A stretch of DNA of 64,000 bases, from positions 133,456,564-133,520,563 of the forward strand of contig NC_061118.1 in NCBI RefSeq assembly GCF_002878395.1. Reading direction: 5' to 3'. A program made the translations under genes and the position numbers. Source of the stretch: Capsicum annuum. Its lineage: Eukaryota > Streptophyta > Magnoliopsida > Solanales > Solanaceae. Shown here piece after piece: positions 35,972 to 47,629 of the stretch (within the stretch, counting starts at the first letter, position 1; each line of letters begins with the position of its first letter). Under the pieces are notes generated by a model. The model searched no databases. It had not been told where the DNA came from and saw only the letters and a list, made by a program, of their open reading frames with translations.

Positions 35972-36475
35972 TTATTTCTTTGTCTTACAAATTTCGAAAG
36001 AGACCTCATCCTCTTGCACCCTAAACCTCATTTCCCCTATCTCTAAATTAACAATGTCTCTTTCGGTGTCTAAAAAAAGGTGACCAAGGATTATAAGTAC
36101 CTCTTGGTCTATTTCATAATCCAATACCACAAAGTCCGCTAGAAGTATAAACTTGTTTACTTTAATAAGGACATCAAACAAAACTCCCACTAGCCTTTGG
36201 ATAGACCGACATGCCATTAAAAGTCGTATAGAGGTTGGTATAAGGGATTTTAATTCAATCTTCTTGTAGATGACAAAAGGCATTAAGTTAATTCCCACAT
36301 CAAGGTCACATAAAACTTTTACAAACTCATGCATCTCGATTGTACAAGGAATGGTAAACGCTCTGGAGTCATCTTTCTTTTTTCCAACCTTACTATCCAT
36401 AGTATCACTACACCCATGAGTGGCCTCAATGGTGTAACCTTCGATAAGCTTATTTTTGGACATCAACTTTTCCAT
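35972..36475 (-). pseudogene. Athila-type aspartic protease segment
   Basis: A 167-residue open frame. The active-site region reads CDLDVGINLMP, where the family has CDLGASINLMP, so the catalytic Asp is kept but its neighbours are altered. Then come YKKIELKSLIPTSIRLLM and a LIILGHLFLDTE block (family ILGRPFLATG). The segment is continuous in spirit with gag at 36500-37950, including the spacer block 'TRSGK'-like at about 36790. In the intact element it would process the gag polyprotein. The changed ILGRP to ILGHL and the altered active-site neighbours suggest it is inactive. Confidence 0.82.
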
Positions 36476-36499
36476 TAACTTAGTATATCCTAGGATCTC

Positions 36500-38070
36500 T
36501 TAGATGCCTGAGATATTTATCAATAGATTTTTAAGTCTTTCCATGAACTTCCTCAATTTGTGACCCTCCTCTTTTTTATGCAATCATTGAGGGGGTGAGG
36601 GAGGAACTTGGATTGTGGGCCTTGATGCACTTTGTGGCTTTTGAACCTCAACCACTTCTTTGTCACTTTCCTTGATCTCTTTCTCATCATTTTCTTCTCA
36701 ACTTTGAGGTAACACCACCTTTGCTTTAGTATTTGGAATTTTCTCACTCAAGTCTCCTTTAAAAGGCTCATCAAGTGTTTTTCCACTCCTTGAGGCAATT
36801 ACTAGGACTTAAGCATCATTTTTTAGATTAGCAATCGTGTCTTTGGGGTTTTCGCCTTTAGGCCTAGCATTTAATTGTGTGGAGATTTGCCAAATTTGTG
36901 TCTCTAATTTCTTGATAGAGGTAGAGTGAGACACCATGGTTAGAGGAGTTGAGAGAAGTTACCTTTCAATACATGGACCATTTTGTCCGTATCTTACACT
37001 CTATTCAAGATTCTTGGTAATACATACTCAGTCTTAAACTTTTTGGGTGGTCTTAGCTCAATCATGAGGGGGAACATAATGGTTATAATCATGCTCCCTA
37101 TATCTCCAATATCTATCCCGCTCGCTATCCATCCAACCTTGCCTTTGATAGGCGAGGCGAGAACCCCCCGAGTAGTTGGCCAAATACCAAATTTCCTCGT
37201 CCAACTTTCTTGCTTCTTCATTATTTTCATAAAATTTTTATGCTATGTCATTTACCGCTTTTGTGGGTGCACCTATAATATGCTTTGTCAAGAGTTCAAG
37301 TTGGGTCATTATTTTTCCATGTTCTCTTCCTTTCCTTCATTTCGCTTTCTTTGCTCATTATCAACCATAGAAGTAGTAGAACGGATCTTAGGATCTTTGG
37401 TGTCTCGGGTATGGCTTCCTTGGTTTTGCTTTGACACTTCTCCTATCAATAGAAAGGTTGCATGGTGGTTCATCTTCACTATAGAGCCACCTTCTACATT
37501 ATCCACCACCGTTTTGTTTAATGGATCAAGGGCCCGATATAAGATCTCAAAAAGCATCTTCTTTGAGACCTCATGATTTGGGCATTGGGATAATTTTCCA
37601 TTAAACCTTTCCCAAGCTTCAAATAATGGCTCTCCATTTATTTTCTAAAAATTCCCAATACCGTCCTACTTTTGAAGAATTTTATATGGTGGGAAGTATA
37701 TATCAAGAAACACGGTGATAAACTTTCTAGAGATGTAATTGAGCTAGGTGGAAGAGAGCGGAGCCATAAAAATGCATCGCCTATCAGTGAGAATGGGAAG
37801 AGGTGAAGTCGAATGGATTCTTGAGTAATGTGTACAATGTTGAATCGCGCAGACACTTCTACAAAATTCTTCAAATGGACATTTGGGTCCTTATACGCTT
37901 GACCCCTATACAACTTTGTCATTTGTAATATGTGTAGCATGACACTAGTCATATAGAAGACTCTATTCCCATGGGTTGGTGGGATTCAAATTGCACTAGT
38001 TTGGACTACTTCATTTATTTAGCCCTCATCATCAATGAGACTATTAAAGGGATCCATATTACTCATGTTA
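36500..38070 (-). pseudogene. Athila-type gag, decayed
   Basis: Frames on the minus strand give MDPFNSLIDDEG near 38060. The capsid core is in open piece 37638-37952 with KDPNVHLKNFVEVSARFN and RLHLFPFSLIGDAFLWL, followed by MTQLELLTKHI and KAVNDI near 37250-37320. A 'QIWQISTQLNARPKG' block lies at about 36860, leading to the protease. This matches Athila-like gag of solanaceous genomes. Stops and shifts are scattered. The 197-residue plus-strand ORF at 36983-37576 is antisense to this gag and is not a gene. Confidence 0.8.
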
Positions 38071-38194
38071 TAACCCATTGTTCCTTTTATACTTTGATCA
38101 GCTATAAAGATCCAAAAATAACAAATAATGTAAATTACACCACCTCGGGCATTTCCAAATAAGAATCCCACCATATAAGTGAAATCTATATTCC

Positions 38195-38214
38195 ACTCCC
38201 TAGCAACGATGCTA
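38195..38214 (-). promoter_or_regulatory. Primer binding site, tRNA-Asp-like
   Basis: The minus strand reads TAGCATCGTTGCTAGGGAGT, close to the Athila site TGGCGCCGTTGCCGGGGAGT. It is 3 bp from the LTR end at 38218. Confidence 0.8.
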
Positions 38215-38217
38215 ATT

Positions 38218-38733
38218 TGATAGTGCTCAACTAACTCCCATGTTTGAGGGGTGAGACAGTCATTATCAATAACCCAACTCGCATTTAGGTCGAATTCAAA
38301 AGAAGCAAAATATAACTTCAAATCCTATGGGTGTTCTAATTACTATAAGGTCACACTGAATGTTAACAAGCACAACATGTATATTAAAGTAGGGGAATTA
38401 GTTTGAAATTTGTTTGTAAAAATCTTTGGTGAACAACACACTAATGTAGCACTTTTGACTTAAAACAATATTTGAGAAGATCTTAGGATTCTGTATACCT
38501 AAAGGTAAAACATGTGTAGGTTGTTGATTATTTAACATGAAACTTAGTTGTTGAGTGAGAGATAAGCTAGGTTGAAAGTCCTAGTGGTTATCCTTTCAAC
38601 AAAACCACAAGGATTTAACTCATTGGCTCTTTCAAGAACCTAATGAGTATGCAATTAATAATCACCCAAAACCTCAATCGGGCATCCCTAATTCTAGGAA
38701 GATACACTTGGCATGATTTACACTCTAATCATA
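38218..38733 (-). repeat. 5' LTR of the second Athila-type element, first piece
   Basis: Collinear with 30134 to about 30620. Interrupted at 38733 by the TG-starting nested element. It ends in TCATA, one copy of the target duplication. Confidence 0.88.
38729..38733. repeat. Target site duplication TCATA (left copy)
   Basis: Matches 47625-47629 and directly precedes the TG start of the nested element. Confidence 0.92.
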
Positions 38734-39223
38734 TGTAATACCCCGTGTTTCCGTCCTAGAATTCTAAACATTGTTCCTATGCATATAAGTTTTAATTCAA
38801 ATGATTTCCATGTGAATATAAGTTTCACGATCATTATCATAGTCTATGAAGTGGTTTATAGGTGAAAAATGTCCATTGCAATGACTTAGAACAAAGTTGA
38901 GCTAAGATCATTTGATTCGTCTAACTTTGGTGTCTGATTCTAAAATGGTCTACTTGAAACATCTATAACTATTTATATACATGGAATTTTCCATCTTAAA
39001 TACCAACCAAATTGTATAAAATTGAATTAACTTTCCAACGATACCAATTTTGCAAAAATTTGACAACTGAGTAAAAAGTTATGCAGTTTTCCATGTGAGG
39101 CAGTAAGCCAATGTGATAGCAACGTGATACGTCGAGATTGCATCACGTCACTATTTCAGATTATAATTCAGTTTGTTTTATGGTTCTAGGGTCATTTTGG
39201 TCAATCCCCCTCACCCTAATCCA

Positions 39224-39230
39224 TTTATAA
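39224..39230 (+). promoter_or_regulatory. TATA-like box, left LTR
   Basis: TTTATAA, preceded by a 'GGGTCATTTTGGTCA' stretch shared with other LTRs. The matching site in the right LTR is 45828-45834. Confidence 0.4.
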
Positions 39231-41022
39231 CAAATAATTTCCGCCCCTAGAAGCAAAAAATTTCTCCATTGCTCAATTATTTCAAGAACACATATTAGGG
39301 TTTCAACCCAAATTTCAAGAAATCTCAAGATTCCACCATCACTTTTCAAAATTGATTCAAGAATTAGGTTTCCCATACCAATGGCTTCAAGAATCATCCT
39401 TCAAAGGTACAAATAGTATCCCAAAAGCAAGTGTTCATCAAGAGTTCATCATCTAAGGTATGTGGGGTTTGAACAAGAACAATCTTTTCGTTCTTGTGCC
39501 CAAAGCTTTAATTTTGATCAAATGATTTTGTGTTTTTCGCAAGTGGGTTGTACCCAATTTACTTTAAATTGAAATTATGAAGTTGTAAAGTGTTCAAGTT
39601 TTGAATCGTATGATATTTCACCTATGTTATATTTTGAATTGAGAATTTATGTTATAAATTGCATGTTACCACCATGAATTGATTTTTTCAAGTGTTTCCA
39701 AGATTTATGTCATGATCTAAGCTTCATTGTGAAATTGATATTATTTGAGCATGTGTATAAACTTTACCAAGTATGAGTTTTGGTGTTTTCCTGAACATTA
39801 TGTCATTTAGAATGATTTAATAAGCAAGCATTTTGACTTTAAAGAAAGATTGCTTTGAGCCTGAGTTAAGAAAAGTTATCCACATTAAGTATGATTTAAA
39901 GCAAAGAGAAATATGATTTTGGTTTTCAATATAGACCCTTGAGTTTATTTGGAGTGGATTTTCCTAAAAGCTCTGAGCTGAGTATGGGAGTAGTAGTTAG
40001 CATCGAGTTGGGTATGATTCCAAGGTTTTATGCCCCAGAACTACATGCCACCGTAGGTTGAGATACTTATCCCCACTATATGTGGATGACTGAGATAGTG
40101 ATCACTAAAGTTAAGGTTCTTTTCTGATAGCAAGGGTAGAATAGCTCTCCCCAACGTGGGTGAGACGTTGGACTCCATGTAGCTCACATGGTTTATGTCG
40201 GTTAGAAAAACCTCCCAAAGATGGCCCCCACTCTTGAAATAGTTTTATGGATTTCAAGTATTGAGATAAAGAGTTTACTATACAGAATGAGTTTTAGATT
40301 TTATCTAGCTTACAAGTTTTGAGAATAAGAGGAGAATACAGATTTTAGAAGAAAGTGAAATAACTCACGGGACTTATACTATATGTTTCATTATTCATTA
40401 ATAAGAGAACACATATTTTAGAAGCAAGTGAAATGACTCACGAGATTTATACTACATGTTTCATTAATCATGATTTATGAGATTTATATTTCACATTTTT
40501 ATTTGTGAGTCATTTATGTCAGCATGGATGATTTTATAAAGAGTAATGAGATTGTCTATGTAAATGTATACACCCCCATATACTCAGTATATCCTCAAAG
40601 TACTGATCCACATATATTTCTATGTGCTACATTGTCTCATAATGTAGGTAAAAGTCATAGCACACATATTAAAATCAGACAAGTTGCAACTTCCAGTCAG
40701 CAGATAAGGAGCCCTTTTGATTCAAGGGCCCAAGTCAGTTAGAGTTTGTGTAGCATTGAATTTTTTTTCATTCATTCGTATTGAGTTAGGATAGTTGGAA
40801 GTCATGAACTAACTATCTATAGTCAATACTAGTAGATGCTTCATAGACAATTAGTAGAGTTAGTGTATTAAATTTTAGTTTTGTTTGTAAAAGTAGAGTT
40901 GTAATCTTATATATTTAGTTTTTTATTGATCAGATTTAGAAAAGAGTTATTTTTTTTCTTTTGCTGATTTGTACCGATTTATGCATTTTATTTCTTATGA
41001 GTTATGCCAGTAGAAGGGTTAG

Positions 41023-41046
41023 CTTGGGGTCACTTGTGATCCTAAG
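41023..41046 (+). other. U5 24-nt hairpin (family A, left LTR)
   Basis: Arms CTTGGGGTCAC and GTGATCCTAAG around TT pair at all 11 positions, counting G-U. CACCATG follows, 40 nt before the LTR end. Confidence 0.75.
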
Positions 41047-41090
41047 CACCATGTGACATCTCGGGACCCAATTTTGGGGCATTGTAAACT

Positions 41091-41102
41091 TGGTATCAGA
41101 GC
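41091..41102 (+). promoter_or_regulatory. Primer binding site, initiator tRNA-Met type
   Basis: TGGTATCAGAGC, 4 bp after the LTR end. Confidence 0.95.
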
Positions 41103-44100
41103 ACAGAGTTCAAGAGTCCTAGGCTGTCTGTGAAGCCATGTCTAGTAGAGTCTTGCGGAATGTTACAAAGAAGTCTATACTTTTCTTCGAGGGACTACAA
41201 GGAATTTAGGAAATGTCTCTATTCATTCAAGCCAGATCGTGCTATAGAAAGATTTTCTTAGAAATTTATACAGATTTTTATTTTACTCTATTCAGACCAT
41301 CTCTGCCTTATTTTCAAGGTATTAGAAATAGTCAAGCTTAAGTCTTTACTAATAAAGCTTTCTCAGACAGTCTCTACAAATAGTTATGGGATTTTAAGCA
41401 GACCAAAACGTATCCCATCAGTGCTTTTAAATTCCAAAGTTTGAAGAGCTTTATTCATGTTCGTAAAAATCGTGCACTAAGTTAAGCCTAAGTCAGATGT
41501 GCTTTCAGATTTCTCCTTAGAATCCATAATGATAATCTATACTTCTCTGTCTATGTACTATTCTTGAGGTAACATGATCGGCAAGTTCTAATTTCCTCCC
41601 CTGATAACGCTCTCATACTTGCTAGGAAGAAGCTTCAGAAGTCTCATAAAGCGGTTTGAGAGGAGCCTTCTAGTGTGTTATAGGCCCCTCAAGTTTAAAG
41701 TTATGCCCTCATTCTTATGAGCCATTCGGTTAAGACAGAGTAAGATGTATATTCTTAGATCATTGAATATTATGTGCTAAGTTTCTATCTCTTGTAATCT
41801 TGTTATCATTGTGTTGTTGAAACTAAAAGTCTAGTGAAGCCGTGTGGGGCTCTTTCAATTCACTAGCATAGTTTCTTTGTTATTCATCTCATGTTCTTGT
41901 TCAAAAAACAAAAATCAAAGTCTAGTGAAGCTGTGTGAGACCTATTTTGATTCAATAGCAACTTGTTGTTCATCTTGTTGTTATTGTGTTAGTTAGAAGT
42001 GTGGTGACAAGAAAGATAGTAAGGGCAATTTATTGAATATATATATATATATATATATGTATAGCTGAATTTTTGCACATGATTGGGCTAGTTATGAAGT
42101 GATATGTCCTTGTTTGTTAGTTAGTGAAAGGTAGAGAAGGAATTATTAGTTAAGGAGAATTTTTGTTTGCTTAAAGTATGAAAAGTCATTGATGATAATT
42201 GTTGTGTTAGGAAAATATAGGTTATTGATGAAAGTACTTGGTGGTTGGGTGTTGTTCCCTTGAGGTTAAAAAAAGGAGTTTAGCTGAAATTTATAAAGCT
42301 ATGAAAGTAATTTAGGTGCAAAGATGGGTAAATAGTAAGGATTTGAAGAAGGAGGATGTGTTAACGGATTGTGAATAAGATAGGCCATATGATCATGATC
42401 GATTATTGTTGTTATAAAGTTCTAGTAGACTAGTATTTCTTGATAGTTTATTTTATAGTTTCCAAGTGAGAACTATGTGTGAGGTGGGGTTATAGATCAT
42501 GTTGAGCACTAGACACTAAGTTTGAACAGTTGGTGTTCAGGAAGGTGGATGTGACAATTTCTTGGTTAATGATACTAGTTATAGGGAAGTGATCTAATAG
42601 GCTTGAATAGTGTATGCAAGAGCTTAAGTTTATTTGATTCGTAATCATAAATGATGTTATATGTATAATGTAAAAGTACACCCAAGGTGCTAAAGGGTTG
42701 CATTAGTTTTCGAGAATTATTGCATGTTGTGTGGTTAGTAGTACCGTTTAGTTACTAAGTAGAGAAAGACTAGTTAGATGATATATGATGTTCTTGATAA
42801 CTAAGTTAAGGAGTTATGATTAAAGGTGTTGAGCCTTTTAAGTATGATACTAGGTCTCATAGTTTAGAAATATAAGTTTATAGGTGTGATATTGGTAGGC
42901 TATGACACAATTAGTATACTCCGTCAAAGGTTTGTAGATATTCAAGTTAAGTGTTCGAATCTAAGATTGAAATTTTAAAGATTTAGCTAATAGAAATAAG
43001 AGTTGAAGCAATAGATGGTGTACACTCTGACTATGGGGATGCTGATGTAGATTCAAAGTTAGTAAGTGTTTAAGTATTACATGAAGACTATTAGGGCTAT
43101 AGAAAGACAAGGTGTAACTCAGAAGGTAGTATTAGAAGTTGGTTTTATGCTTTCAGGTGTAGTCATTCGGGCTAAGTTCTATTATTCATATGTATTGTTA
43201 TATCCAAGACTCTAGAATAAAGTGATTTCAGTTTAGAGTAGAGTGTATATAGTACTTCTCATACTTAGAGTGATGGCTTAAATCTAAGGGGGGATGATAA
43301 AACAAGTAACCGAGTCAGGGTTTCAGATTCTAGTAGATGTGCCAGTAAGATGTGGAATATCCGTGAGAAAGAAGGATGCTCAATCTATTCTTATTTCAGC
43401 AATTTACTTCAGTTATTCCGATACCTATTCATGCCTTACATTTCATTTCCATGATCATAATTCATGTTCAAGCATATGATAGAGAATTATGTACTCTTTT
43501 AGTCTCCAAAATGAGGAGTTCTAGTTCTTCCAGTAATTGTAATCACATTCCATAAGTTATGAACTCCAAATTTAGATCATGCAGATCATGACTTATGTAC
43601 TCATGCTTTATAGTATGATCAGTTCTCATAACTCCTTCTATGCCCCTAATAATTGATGAGATTCAGCTTATAGCCATGTATGCCCTCAATTCAGATCACT
43701 TTGATAAGTCTATGATGTTGATTCTCTATCCTCAGGCCTAAATTAAGCATCAATTTTCATATAGTATCCTTCCATGCTTCAAGGTCTCATGTTCTAATCT
43801 TTTAGTGACTTCTCCTTATGTAATAATAATAGTGATGAGTAAGTGTTTCTTACTGATGAAAGATCATTGTATGCTTATTTTAGCTAAGGCCATAAGTGTG
43901 AAGTAAGATTTAGGCCAAGACTTTGATACATGTTGTGGTTAATTGAAATTTGTGTATAGAGGTTCTTAGGGTAGTGTGTAGGAGTTGTTATGATAGAGGT
44001 TTAGAGAATATGAGAAGTATGCTATTTTGGGTGTTGTTTAGATGCCCATATGTGGTTATAACAATAGGCTTGAAGGTCATGTTGGTGTATAAGTAGATGA

Positions 44101-45320
44101 ATGTGGTGCGCATTAGTTTCCAACCTTCCCAACCTTAGAATGTAAATCCTTCAGTGAATTCATAATCGGGGTTGTCAATAGTAAATCTTGTCTAAGTTAT
44201 ATATTTTTTGGGCGAGGTTTGATGGTAAAAATAGTGAGGCAACGCGATATGGCTGTGGCGCGTCGTATATCACGTTGGTTGGGACCAACGCGATGCATCG
44301 CATATCGCGGCAGTATCCCAGTTCTATTATGATATTATATGTAGTACCCCATGATTTTGAGTTAGGCATGACCATGGTGAGAGGATTTAGTTTAGTTTGG
44401 CCCTTAGTAGATAGGTATATCAATGCCCATGTGAGAATTAGAAGTTGAATCAAGTAAGTATGGTATTTAAGGGGAATGGTATAGTTGAGGGAGTATCCGA
44501 GAAGAGTTGCTAAGCTTGATAGTAAGAAGTTGCATTGCCTAAGGCCTAGAAATTCTAACCTAGATTATAATCTATATGTCTATGTTCCAAGCTATAGAAT
44601 TGTATCTATGTTGTGATTCCCTTAGTCAGATGTCTTGTTCAGATCATGCCCAAAATTCTCTGATCCCTAATATCATTAGAAATTTCTTGGGAAGAGTGTT
44701 AAAGAAATACCCTATTAGGGTGAGAGCATTCAGCATGATTCAATCCGTGCAACAAGAAATCCAGTTTAACAGTCAGACAAACAAATCTCTATAGTTTTTT
44801 AATCTTCCAATTTATTCTAGTCTCAATAGCTATAATTTCGTAAGTATGGCCATCTCAATATATAGTTTGTTTGTATTCAAGTAAATTGTGAAATTCAGCT
44901 CAGTACATGCATCATGCATCAGTTTCAGTTTTGGATATTAAAGTCATGATTCAGTTCATGAATGTCCTGTGTATCATCTCAGTCTTTTCCTAGTATTTCA
45001 ACCAAACCAATATCATTGAGGGACAATCCCAAGAAGGGGATATTGTAATACCCCGAGTTTTCATGTTATAAACCTCTCATCTTTTCTCATGAGATCAGAT
45101 CTAGTATAGAGTAATGGTTACTCATAATTTGACACTCTCGTTTCTATCTTAGCCATATAGCTATTTTCATGAGAATTCATGCACCCACAGATCAGTTTAG
45201 TATCTCATTATGTTCAAGATTCAGTGATTTAGTTTATTTTAGTTGTGCATAATAGAGTATAGCCTCAGATTCCTCAGTGTTAACAGCTTTATTAGCCATA
45301 TTCGAGGACGAATATTTCTA
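41103..45320 (+). other. Non-coding interior of the nested element
   Basis: The first ~120 bp (GTCTAGTAGAGTCTTGCGG and following) match the leader style of Del elements. After that no domain is readable. It contains a 91-bp tandem duplication (41826-42000), an (AT)n stretch near 42040-42058 and a CpG-rich island at about 44228-44315 that creates overlapping antisense ORFs (44175-44453 and 44188-44448). It also holds a second, internal 3'-end motif at 45030-45046. The remaining ORFs (42490-42681, 43294-43479, 44576-44794) have no recognisable domain. Confidence 0.7.
41826..42000. repeat. Diverged tandem duplication, 91-bp offset
   Basis: AAAGTCTAGTGAAGC starts at 41826 and again at 41917, with following sequence similar but diverged. 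Confidence 0.75.
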
Positions 45321-45330
45321 AGGGAGAGAT
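45321..45330 (+). promoter_or_regulatory. Polypurine tract of the nested element
   Basis: AGGGAGAGAT just before TGTAATACCCC at 45333. It is preceded by TTCGAGGACGAATATTTCTA, the usual 3' end wording of this family. Confidence 0.75.
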
Positions 45331-46645
45331 AATGTAATACCCCATTTTTTCATGTTGGAATTCTAAACATTGTTCCTATGCATATAAGATTTAATTCAAA
45401 TGATTTCCATGTGAATATAAGTTTCACAATCATTATCATAGTCTATGAAGTGGTTTAGAGGTGAAAAATGTTCGTAGCAATGACTTAGAGAAAAGTTGAG
45501 CTAAAATCATTTGATTCGTCTAACTTTTGGTGTCTGCTTCTACAAGGGTCTACTTTAAATGTGTATAACTATGTATATACATGGAATTTTCCATATCAAA
45601 GACCCACTAAATTGTAGATAATTGAATTAGCTTTCCAACGATACCAATTTTGCAAAAACTCAACAACCGAGTTAAAAGTTATGCAGTTTTCCATGTGAGA
45701 CAGTAAGCCGACGCAATAGCGACACGACGCGATGTGTCGATATTGTGTCATGTCACTGATTCAGATGCTAATTCAGTTTTTTTATTGGTATAGGGGTATT
45801 TTGGTCATTTCCCCTCACCCTAAACCATTTATAACATATAATTTCCACCCTTAAAAGCATAAAATTGCTCCTTTGCTCAATTCTCTCAAGAAAAAATATT
45901 AGGGTTTCAACCCAAAGTTCAAGAAATCTCAAGATTCCACCGTCACTTTACAAAATTGATTCAAGAATTAGGTTTCCCAAACCAAAGGATACAAAAATCA
46001 TCCTTCAAAAGTACAAATCGCATCCCAAAAGCAAGTGTTCATCAAAAGTTCATCATCTAAGGTATGTGGGTTTGAACAAGAACAATCCTTTCGTTCTTGT
46101 GTCCAAAGCTTTAAGTTTTATCAAATGATTTCATGTTTTTCTCTAGTGGGTTGTACCCAATTTACTTTAAATTGAATTTATGAAGTTTTAAAGTGTTCAA
46201 GTCTTTAATTGTGTGATATTTCACCTATGTTATGTTTTGAATTGAGAATTTATGCTATAAATTGCATGTTACCACCATGAATTGATGTTGTCTAGTGTTT
46301 CCAAGATATATGTCATGATCTAAGCTTCATTGTAAAATTGAGATTATTTGAGCATGTGTATAAACTTTTAACCAAGTATAAGTTTTGGTGTTTTCTTGAA
46401 GATTATGTCATTTGGCATGATTCAATAAGCAAGCGTTTTGACTTTAAATACAGATTGCTTTGAGCCTGAGTTAAGAAAAGGAATCCACATTAAATATATT
46501 TTAAAGCAAAGATAAACATGATTTTGGTCTTCATTATAGACCCTTGAGTTAATTTGAAGTGGATTTTCCTAAAAGTTCTGAGTTGAGTATGGGAGTAGTA
46601 TTTAGCACCGAGTTGGGTATGATTCCAAGGTTTTATGCCCCAGAA

Positions 46646-46661
46646 CTACGTTCCACCGTAG
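46646..46661 (+). other. 16-nt LTR hairpin, CTACG/CGTAG stem
   Basis: Perfect 5-bp stem with loop TTCCAC. The left LTR copy at 40041-40056 has CTACA/CGTAG with one mismatch. Confidence 0.55.
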
Positions 46662-47560
46662 GTTGAGATACTTATCCCCACTATATGTGGATGACTGAGA
46701 TAGTCATCACTAAAGTTAAGGTTCTATTCTGATAGCAAGGGTAGAACATCTTTCCCCAATGTGTGCGAGACGTTGGACTCTATGTAGCTCACATGGTTTA
46801 TGTTGGTTAGAAAAACCTCTCAAAGATGTCCCCCACTCTTGAAACAGTTTTATGGATTTAAAGTATTGAGATATAGAGTTTACTATACAGAATGAGTTTT
46901 AGATTTCATCTAGCTTACAAGTTTTGAGAATAAGAGGAGAATACAGATTTTAGAAGCAAGTGAAATGACTCACGAGATTTATACTACATGTTTCATTGTT
47001 CATGATTTATGAGATTTATATTTCACATTTTTATTCAAGCTATGTGAGCCATTTATGTCAGTATGCATGATTTAGTAATGAGATTGTTTATGTAAATGCA
47101 TACACCCCCATATACTCAGTACATCCTCAAAGTACTAATCCACATATATGTCTGTGTGCTACTTTGTCTCATAATGTAGGTATAAGTCATAGCACACATA
47201 TTAAAATCAGATAGGTTGTAGCTTCCAGTTAGCAGATGAGGAGCCCTTTTGATTCAAAGGCCCAAGTCATTTAGAGTTTGTGTAGCATTGTATTTTCTTC
47301 ATTCATTCATATTGATTTAGGATAGTTGAGAGTCATGACCCGGCTATCTATAGTCAATACTAGTAGAGGCTTCATAGACAGTCAGTAGAGTTAGCATATT
47401 TAATTTCTGTTTTGTTTGTAAAAGCAGAGTTGTAATCTTGTATATTCAGTTTTTGTATTGATCAGATTCAGAAAAGAGTTATATTTTTTTTCTTTCGCTG
47501 ATTTTACGAATTTATGTATTTTATTCAGTTGCTTATGAGTTATGCCAGTAGAAGGGTTAA

Positions 47561-47584
47561 CTTGGGGTCACTTGTGACCTTAAG
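47561..47584 (+). other. U5 24-nt hairpin (family A, right LTR)
   Basis: Arms CTTGGGGTCAC and GTGACCTTAAG around TT pair at 11 of 11 positions with two G-U pairs. It differs from the left copy yet keeps pairing. 40 nt before the LTR end. Confidence 0.75.
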
Positions 47585-47624
47585 AACCGTGTGACGTCTC
47601 CGGTCCCATTTTTGGGGCGTTACA

Positions 47625-47629
47625 TCATA
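47625..47629. repeat. Target site duplication TCATA (right copy)
   Basis: Matches 38729-38733 and directly follows the CA end of the nested element. Confidence 0.92.

Larger units (their letters stand above)
38734..41086 (+). repeat. 5' LTR of the nested element
   Basis: Starts TGTAATACCCCGTG and ends GGGGCATTGTA, 2353 bp. Collinear with 45333-47624. TATA-like TTTATAA is at 39224-39230 and a CpG-poor remnant of the island at about 39105-39150. ORF 40524-40742 is not supported. Confidence 0.92.
38734..47624 (+). mobile_element. Complete Tekay/Del-type element without recognisable coding capacity
   Basis: An 8.9-kb element with TG...CA LTRs at both ends, a canonical initiator-Met primer site after the left LTR, a purine tract before the right LTR, and a perfect 5-bp duplication TCATA. 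The 4.2-kb interior (41103-45320) shows no gag, protease, RT or integrase in any frame. It is the youngest layer of this nest. Mobilisation by proteins of an autonomous relative is inferred. Confidence 0.92.
45333..47624 (+). repeat. 3' LTR of the nested element
   Basis: Starts TGTAATACCCC and ends GGGGCGTTACA, 2292 bp. It retains a more CpG-rich island (about 45705-45760) than the left copy. It carries the 16-nt hairpin at 46646 and the 24-nt hairpin at 47561. ORF 45865-46128 is not supported. Confidence 0.92.

Noticed and set aside
36983..37576. 197-residue plus-strand ORF, the longest in its area
   Set aside because: It lies antisense to Athila gag, whose capsid and linker motifs are clear on the other strand.
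44175..44453. Overlapping sense and antisense ORFs
   Set aside because: Created by a CpG-rich island with few stops; no domain in either.
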